Shown piece after piece: positions 57,838 to 64,000 of a stretch of DNA of 64,000 nt. Within the stretch, counting starts at the first letter, position 1. Every line of letters begins with the position of its first letter. Source of the stretch: Billgrantia saliphila (GTDB lineage: Bacteria > Pseudomonadota > Gammaproteobacteria > Pseudomonadales > Halomonadaceae); NCBI RefSeq assembly GCF_002930105.1, contig NZ_PJRN01000017.1, positions 1-64,000 on the forward strand, read 5' to 3'. The translations under genes were made by a program, and so were the position numbers. A model generated the notes under the pieces. The model was not told the DNA's origin and searched no databases. It was given only the letters and a program-made list of their open reading frames with translations.

Positions 57838-57946
57838 GGCGTGCTCTCATTGTGTCGGGGGCGGCAGGCATGGCCCGTTATCGCCTGTGCTGCGCGTGAT
57901 TGTTACCAGAATGCGGCAGTGGTGTCGACAAGTAACACGTTGCCCA

Positions 57947-58450
57947 TCAATTTGAGGTATCGGGTAACACCTCGATCGCGCCGGTCGCGTTCATGCCGGC
58001 TGCCAGTTCCGTCACCGATCTGCCGTCGGGCAGCCGCCACTCCGGGGCCAGCTCCGCCAGTGGCAGCAGGACGAAGGCACGTTTCGCCATCTCGGGGTGC
58101 GGCACGCGCAGGCGCGGCAGCTCCACCCTCTCTTCTCCGTACAGTAGCAGGTCGAGATCGAGCGTGCGGGGCCCCCAGCGGCGCTGACGGATACGACGAT
58201 GGCGCTGCTCCAGCGCCTGCAGTTGGTCGAGCAGGGCCAGTGGCGAGAGCCGTGTGCGCAGATGCGCCACGGCATTGATGAAGTCCGGTTGATCTGCCGG
58301 GCCGACCGGGCGGCTGGCATAGAGCCGCGAGGCACCGACGCGAGTGGTCAGGGGTAGGGCGGCAAGCTCACCGAGGGCTCGACGAACCTGATCGAGCGGA
58401 TCGTCGAGGTTGCTGCCGAGTCCGATGAAGGCGTCGACCTGAGGGATCAT
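57947..58450 (-). CDS. folK: 2-amino-4-hydroxy-6-hydroxymethyldihydropteridine pyrophosphokinase
   Basis: The 167-residue HPPK transfers pyrophosphate to the pterin in folate synthesis. FIGLGSNLDDP is at the start. The signature RWGPRTLDLDLLLYGEE (about residues 90-106) and VPHPEMAKRAFVLLPLAELAP follow. Its start overlaps the pcnB stop (ATGA), the conserved arrangement in gammaproteobacteria. Confidence 0.95.
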   Translation of the reverse strand: MIPQVDAFIGLGSNLDDPLDQVRRALGELAALPLTTRVGASRLYASRPVGPADQPDFINAVAHLRTRLSPLALLDQLQALEQRHRRIRQRRWGPRTLDLDLLLYGEERVELPRLRVPHPEMAKRAFVLLPLAELAPEWRLPDGRSVTELAAGMNATGAIEVLPDTSN

Positions 58451-59844
58451 GCCGGGCCGGAGGAGCTTCTCCGCCGACGCTTGCGTGGACGCCGACGGCG
58501 GGAGTTGCCACCGGGCCCCGCGTCACCGCCGGCCTTCTCCAGCAGACGCCGCTGCTCATGCTCGTCTCCCTCCTGGTAGGCAGTCCACCAGTCACCGAGC
58601 CCCGGTTCGATCTCGCCGGCCGCTTCGCGCAGCAGCAGGAAGTCGTAGGCGGCACGGAAGCGTGGATGCTCGCGTGTCTGGAGGGCGCGCTTACCGCGCC
58701 GCTGGGGCAGGCGCAGCTGCAGATCCCAGATGTCACGCATCGGCAGGCTGAAACGCTTGGGAATCGAAATGTGCTTGAGCTGACGCGACAGTGCCTGTTG
58801 CGAGGCGAGCTGCAGTGCCGGGATCGACGGCATGCCCTCGGCTTCCAGCTCGGCCTGGCGGCGCTGCACTGGTCCCCACAGCAGGGCGGCGAAGAGGAAG
58901 GCCGGTGTGACCGGGCGCTCTTCTTGAATGCGTAGATCGGTACTGGCGAGCGCCTGTTCGATAAGCGCCTCGATCCAGCTCTGCTCGGCCATCGCCTCCT
59001 CGGCCTCGGGGAAGAGCATGGCGAACAGACCGTAATGGCGCAGCATGCGGAAGGTCTCGACGCCATGGCCGGCCATGAACAACTTGAGGATTTCATCGAA
59101 CAGCCGGGCCGGAGGAATCTGCAGCAGCAGCGGGGCGAGCTCGGCGATCGGCGCTTCCGACTCCGGGGAGATATGGAAGTCCAGCTTCACCGCGAAGCGC
59201 ACCGCACGCAGCATGCGTACTGGATCCTCGCGGTAGCGGGTCATCGGGTCGCCGATCAGGCGCAGTGTGCGTGACTCGATATCCCGTACGCCGTCGGCGA
59301 AGTCATGAATCGAGAAGTCGGCGATGTTGTAGTACAGGGCATTGACGGTGAAGTCGCGACGGATGGCGTCCTCGTGGATATCGCCCCAGACATTGTCGCG
59401 CAGCAGCAGGCCGTGCTCGGACTGCTGGGCGATATGATCGCCGTGGTCGTCGCTGTGCTTGCCGCGGAAGGTGGTGACCTCGATCACCTCGCGCCCGAAG
59501 CGAACGTGCACGATGCGAAAGCGCCGACCGATAATGCGCGAATTGCGGAACAGCTCGCGCACCTGCTCCGGTGTGGCATCGGTGGCGACGTCGAAATCCT
59601 TGGGTCGCTGGCCGAGCAGCGAGTCGCGAATGCAGCCGCCGACCAGGTAGGCCTCAAAGCCCGCATTGTGCAAGCGATAAAGTACCTTGAGCGCCGGCTC
59701 GCTGAACTGCTGGCGCGAGACGGGATGCTGGTCACGCGGGATCACACGTGGGCCGGTCTGGCCCCCGGAGGTTTCCTGTGGGCCGAACAGCGTCTTTAGG
59801 TGGGCACCAGGGCTTTGCAGAAAGCGGGTAAATCCTTTGAACAT
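58447..59844 (-). CDS. pcnB: Poly(A) polymerase I
   Basis: The 465-residue nucleotidyltransferase adds 3' poly(A) tails that promote RNA decay. Catalytic domain: GFEAYLVGGCIRDSLLGQRPKDFDVAT with the DxD motif (about residues 63-89). The RRDFTVNALYYN and EDPVRMLRAVRF blocks of the family follow, and the C-terminal tail is strongly basic (RRRRPRKRRRRSS). The start at 59844 is supported by a promoter 36 bases upstream. Position downstream of cbrB and the sRNA matches the Pseudomonas cbrB-crcZ-pcnB order. Confidence 0.94.
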   Translation of the reverse strand: MFKGFTRFLQSPGAHLKTLFGPQETSGGQTGPRVIPRDQHPVSRQQFSEPALKVLYRLHNAGFEAYLVGGCIRDSLLGQRPKDFDVATDATPEQVRELFRNSRIIGRRFRIVHVRFGREVIEVTTFRGKHSDDHGDHIAQQSEHGLLLRDNVWGDIHEDAIRRDFTVNALYYNIADFSIHDFADGVRDIESRTLRLIGDPMTRYREDPVRMLRAVRFAVKLDFHISPESEAPIAELAPLLLQIPPARLFDEILKLFMAGHGVETFRMLRHYGLFAMLFPEAEEAMAEQSWIEALIEQALASTDLRIQEERPVTPAFLFAALLWGPVQRRQAELEAEGMPSIPALQLASQQALSRQLKHISIPKRFSLPMRDIWDLQLRLPQRRGKRALQTREHPRFRAAYDFLLLREAAGEIEPGLGDWWTAYQEGDEHEQRRLLEKAGGDAGPGGNSRRRRPRKRRRRSSSGPA

Positions 59845-59879
59845 GCGGCGATATCGACTCGCAGTGTGCGAAAGTGTCA

Positions 59880-59907
59880 AGTGTAGCCGACCGCCGACAC
59901 CTTGCAA
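59880..59907 (-). promoter_or_regulatory. Putative sigma-70 promoter of pcnB
   Basis: On the minus strand, TTGCAA (59907-59902) and TACACT (59885-59880) are separated by 16 bases, after the sRNA terminator and 35 bases before the pcnB ATG. Confidence 0.5.
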
Positions 59908-59952
59908 AGCGGCGGGTGGTTTCAGCGCAAGGGCACGCGGGAAAGACATAGC

Positions 59953-59979
59953 AAAAGAGGAGGCCGTTGGGCCTCCTCT
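59953..59979 (-). terminator. Terminator of the CrcZ-like sRNA
   Basis: On the minus strand, AGAGGAGGCC and GGCCTCCTCT form a 10-bp stem with loop CAAC, followed by TTT. It defines the probable 3' end of the sRNA. Confidence 0.75.
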
Positions 59980-60448
59980 GACAAGCGAAATTTTTGCTGC
60001 GTCCTTGCGGCTGTTTCTTCTTCGTGATGGCGCATCGCCTTGAATACGCACCACAGTCACCAAGCGTCACAGGCAACAATGTTGTTGTGATTGTCGACGT
60101 TCCTGGCTGCGACCGCCTCGTATTCAAAACAATAATCCAACCACGACGGCATGGAAGTATGCCTGCCTTCGGCTTGTTGATGTTGTTGCCGAAGGTGCGC
60201 TCTTGCGGCCGTTGTTCTTGTGCTGGGCCGGGGTTGGCGCGTCGCGTCCTGATGGATCCGGTGCTTCGCTCGTGTCTTGTTGTTGTTGCTTCGAGTCGAA
60301 GGGCGACTCTCTCTGGGCCTCTTGTTGTTATTGGCCCGAGCCGCATCCGCTTCACAACCCGCATTTATTGTTATTGGCGCGGGTCCTGTCTCGCCGAACC
60401 GCCTTGCTGTTGTTATTGGCGTGGGTGACAGCCGGATTGTTTTTCTTG
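59953..60448 (-). ncRNA. crcZ: CrcZ-like Hfq/Crc-sequestering small RNA
   Basis: The space between cbrB and pcnB holds no protein gene, but its minus strand looks like CrcZ, the CbrB-dependent RNA known at this exact place in Pseudomonas. The predicted 496-nt transcript starts 12 bases after a sigma-54 promoter and ends at a terminator. It contains at least nine A-rich motifs of the AAN-repeat type. Seven lie in loops of GC hairpins: AATAACAACAGCAA (60417-60404), AATAACAATAAA (60375-60364), AATAACAACAAG (60332-60321), AACAACAACAAG (60287-60276), AAGAACAAC (60219-60211), AACAACATCAACAA (60187-60174) and CACAACAAC (60089-60081). Two more are the 5' end AAGAAAAACAA and AAGAAGAAAC (60022-60013). 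In Pseudomonas such motifs titrate Hfq/Crc to relieve catabolite repression. Confidence 0.82.
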
Positions 60449-60457
60449 CCTTGAATG

Positions 60458-60475
60458 TTGCACGGCATGTGCCAA
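60458..60475 (-). promoter_or_regulatory. Sigma-54 (RpoN) promoter of the CrcZ-like RNA
   Basis: TTGGCACATGCCGTGCAA on the minus strand has -24 GG and -12 GC exactly ten bases apart and matches TGGCAC-N5-TTGCA with one change (GTGC for TTGC). It lies 84 bases downstream of the candidate activator site and directs a start near 60448. Confidence 0.75.
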
Positions 60476-60549
60476 TGCTGCTTTTTAGGCTTTCGGAACA
60501 GAGGTTTATAAGTTCCCCTTCGAGCCGGGTCGGTCAGGCGGGAGCGATG

Positions 60550-60600
60550 TGTTACCTCCACTGCCCCAACTCGGGGCAGTTTCTGGGTGGGAAGGTAACA
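60550..60600 (-). promoter_or_regulatory. Candidate CbrB upstream activating sequence
   Basis: Two inverted TGTTACC half-sites (60600-60594 on the minus strand, 60550-60556 on the plus strand) flank a perfect CTGCCCC/GGGGCAG hairpin. They lie about 100 to 150 bases upstream of the predicted sRNA start, the usual enhancer distance for a sigma-54 activator. CbrB is known to bind a palindrome upstream of Pseudomonas crcZ; the exact match of half-site and spacing was not checked. Confidence 0.6.
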
Positions 60601-60628
60601 CCTGGTGCGTGGAGGGCCGTTTAGGCGC

Positions 60629-60662
60629 AAAAAGAGCGCCGGCAGGTGTCGCTGCGGGCGCT
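60629..60662 (-). terminator. Terminator of cbrAB
   Basis: On the minus strand, AGCGCC pairs with GGCGCT across an internal stretch and is followed by CTTTTT, 31 bases after the cbrB stop. It insulates the sRNA from cbrAB transcription. Confidence 0.6.
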
Positions 60663-60693
60663 TGAACGTTAGTCGTAGACGGGAGGGGCGAGG

Positions 60694-62059
<1,366 letters not shown>

Positions 62060-62082
<23 letters not shown>

Positions 62083-64000
62083 CGGTGTCTTCATCATCCT
62101 CTCGTTGGGTGGGCAGCCACAGACAGATGCGGGTGCCTCGCTCCTCCCCGGGGGGCGGAGACTCGATCTCGATCCTGCCATGATGCTCGGCAATGATGCT
62201 GTAGACCAGCGGCAAACCGAGACCGGTACCTTCGCCGGGCGGCTTGGTCGTGGTGAAGGGCTCGAAGAGATGGTCGCGCACGCGCGCATCGAGTCCGTGC
62301 CCTTCATCGGTGACGGTGACCTTGAGCAGCTCGCCTTCCGGCTCGGCGTCGACCACGATCTGGCCGCCGGGATCGCTGGCGTCGCGGGCGTTGTTCAGCA
62401 GGTTGATCATGACCTGCTGCAGGCGCTGGGCATCGCCGAGCACCGTCAGCTCGGCAGGGCAGCGATTGTGATAACGGACATCCTCGCCCGAGCGCGCCAG
62501 CCGGATCAAGTGCAGGGCCTCGTCGGTGACCGTGGCCATCGAGACCGGTGCCAGGGCGGTGCCCTTGACGTGGCGTCCGCCATGGGCGAAGCCGACCAGC
62601 GAGCTGACGATGCGCGAGATGCGATCGGTCAACTGCTGGATCTGCTGCGCGGTCTCCAGTACCTCGGGGTCATCGGTATCGTAGCGCAGGTTCTGTGCCA
62701 GCGATGAGATGCCGGTGACGGGATTGCCGATTTCGTGGGCCACGCCGGCGGCCAGCTGACCGATGGAGGCGAGCCGTGCCGCATGTACCAGTTCGTCCTC
62801 GAGCCACTTCATTTCGCTGTGGTCCTCGATCAGGATCACGCTGCCGCCGCGCACGTCGTCGTCGGCCTGCAGCTCGGCGCGATGCAGCGACAGGAAGCGG
62901 ATGGCGCCCTTGAGCTCGACCTCCTGCTTGTAGAGATGGTCGTGGGGCGCGGTCAGGGCTCGGCCGAGCAATTCGCCCCAAGGCGCCGGCAGCCCGTCGC
63001 GGCGCGCGCCCACCACGCTGGCGCCGTCGATGCCGGAGAGCGCCGCCAGGGCGTCGTTCCACATCAGCAGCTCATCGTCGACACCGAAGGCGCACAGCCC
63101 CACCGGTAGCCGTGTGAGGATGCGCCGATGGTAGCGGCGCAGGCCGTCGAGTTCGCGCGCCAGGCCGGTGAGCCGCGAACGATATGCCTCGAGCCGGCTT
63201 TCGACGAAATGGATATCGTCGGTGGGCTCCAGGCCGCCGCGGCGATAGGGCAGGTAGCGGTCGACGATGTCCTGGGCCACCGAAGGGCCCATGAGCCCCG
63301 AGAGGTTGGCCTGGATGCGATCGCGCAGGCGACGCAGGGCGTAGGGGCGACCATCGAGCGGGGACATGCCGAGGTCGGTGAGCGCTCGCTCGACCTCGCG
63401 CCGGGCGACGTCCTCGCCCAGCGCCTGGGCGAGCGGCTGCTTGAACTCCTCGCCGGTGGTGGCGTACAGCGGCAGCCGCTTGGGTCGTATCACCGCATCC
63501 ACCGAGCAGGCCTCGGCGGCGGCGCGTTCGCCGTCCGAGGTGCGCGTGACCAGCGAGACGACGATAAAGACTAGGGCATTGGCCGCCAACGAGACCAGCG
63601 TCACCACGTACCAACTCGGTTCGCCGGCCAGCATTTCCAGGCCCGGCGGAATCAGGATCACGGATGGCAAGCCGGTGAGCAGCGGCAGCCACAGACCGGC
63701 GAGCCAGATCGAGACTCCCACGACCAGACCCGAGACCATGCCCTTGCGATTGGCGCCGGGCCAGTAGAGCAGTGCCAGCAGCCCCGGCAGGCACTGGGCC
63801 ATGCCGACAAAGGCGGCCAGCCCCAGTGTGGTGAGGTCATGGTTGACCCCGACGGTGCGATAGAACAGCCAGCCGCTGAGAATCACGGCGGCCATCAGCG
63901 CGCGGCGCAGCCAGCGCAGCCAGCGGTAGAGGTTGGGCTGTGCCTCGGGGGGGTGGGCGACCAGCAGCATGTGATTGAGGATCATGCCCGAGAGCGACAT
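62060..64000 (-). CDS. cbrA: Sensor histidine kinase CbrA, C-terminal 646 residues (cut by window edge)
   Basis: The visible part starts within a sodium/solute symporter-like (SLC5) membrane domain: several hydrophobic helices in its first 155 residues. It continues through a linker, a PAS-type domain (about residues 290-410; [24 protein letters not shown]) and the kinase core: H-box [16 protein letters not shown] (about 435), N-box [10 protein letters not shown]-boxes DEGHGLD and [14 protein letters not shown]. It probably phosphorylates CbrB. The transporter-kinase fusion is the hallmark of CbrA, about 980 residues in Pseudomonas, so roughly a third is missing to the right. Confidence 0.93.

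Noticed and set aside
57901..57969. Three TGTTACC/GGTAACA-like half-sites between folK and panB, resembling the candidate CbrB half-sites upstream of the sRNA.
   Set aside because: No -24/-12 promoter with GG-N10-GC spacing was found between them and panB, and one copy lies inside folK. Chance occurrence is likely.
59732..60364. A 210-codon open frame on the minus strand across the pcnB upstream region.
   Set aside because: It runs through the sRNA terminator and the A-rich hairpins, resembles no protein family and has no ribosome binding site. The sRNA explains the region.
60352..60630. A small minus-strand frame upstream of the sRNA as a leader peptide gene.
   Set aside because: It crosses the candidate activator site and sigma-54 promoter, has no ribosome binding site and no recognisable sequence features.

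Overview
The window is GC-rich chromosomal DNA of a gammaproteobacterium, most likely a member of the Halomonadaceae (Halomonas or a close relative). Three things support this: the Pseudomonas/Halomonas-type core protein sequences; the cbrA-cbrB-[sRNA]-pcnB-folK-panB-panC gene order known from pseudomonads; and the carboxy(nor)spermidine genes linked to an extra aspartokinase. The assignment rests on family recognition, not on a database search. I see no insertion sequence, prophage, CRISPR array or rRNA.

Layout. 1-1,620: start of pyk, divergent from gap. 1,651-14,416: myo-inositol catabolic locus. iolR-iolG-iolB read leftwards; a sugar-type ABC transporter (binding protein, permease, single ATPase), a TIM-barrel isomerase, an iolC-DUF2090 fusion, iolD, iolE and a second Gfo/Idh/MocA dehydrogenase read rightwards. 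A GGAA-N6-TTCC operator of the rhizobial IolR type lies in the divergent promoter region. 14,510-18,674: a small lipoprotein, an aspartokinase, and the nspC / carboxynorspermidine dehydrogenase pair for polyamine synthesis. 19,111-24,612: a Crp/Fnr regulator of lower GC, ssrA (tag ANDDTYAQGALAA), smpB, ratA-rnfH, bamE, fur and recN with LexA-like boxes. 24,832-28,771: grpE, dnaK and dnaJ with two sigma-32 promoters. 28,953-32,127: a DUF2218 protein, an EamA exporter, and a fusion of a Clp1/Grc3-like polynucleotide kinase with a tRNase Z-like metallo-beta-lactamase domain. 32,263-54,342: core block dapB, carAB, greA, yhbY, rlmE, ftsH, folP, glmM, tpiA, secG, tRNA-Leu, tRNA-fMet, rimP, nusA, infB, rbfA, truB, rpsO, pnp. 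54,458-64,000, all leftward: thiolase, panD, panC, panB, folK, pcnB, a CrcZ-like sRNA, cbrB and the 3' part of cbrA.

How it fits together. CbrA/CbrB would drive the sRNA at about 60,448-59,953 from a sigma-54 promoter preceded by an inverted pair of TGTTACC half-sites. The RNA carries at least nine A-rich AAN-type motifs, and seven of them fall in the loops of predicted hairpins. This is the expected form of a decoy for Hfq/Crc. A similar A-rich element overlaps the ribosome binding site of the inositol binding-protein gene, so inositol uptake is a candidate target of this catabolite-repression circuit, on top of local IolR control. The aspartokinase can feed aspartate semialdehyde into carboxy(nor)spermidine.

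The items most worth following up are the CrcZ-like RNA and its loop ladder, the kinase-tRNase Z fusion protein, the polyamine-linked aspartokinase, a pyrBI-like leader before carA, and heptad repeat arrays placed between stop codons and terminators at convergent gene ends.
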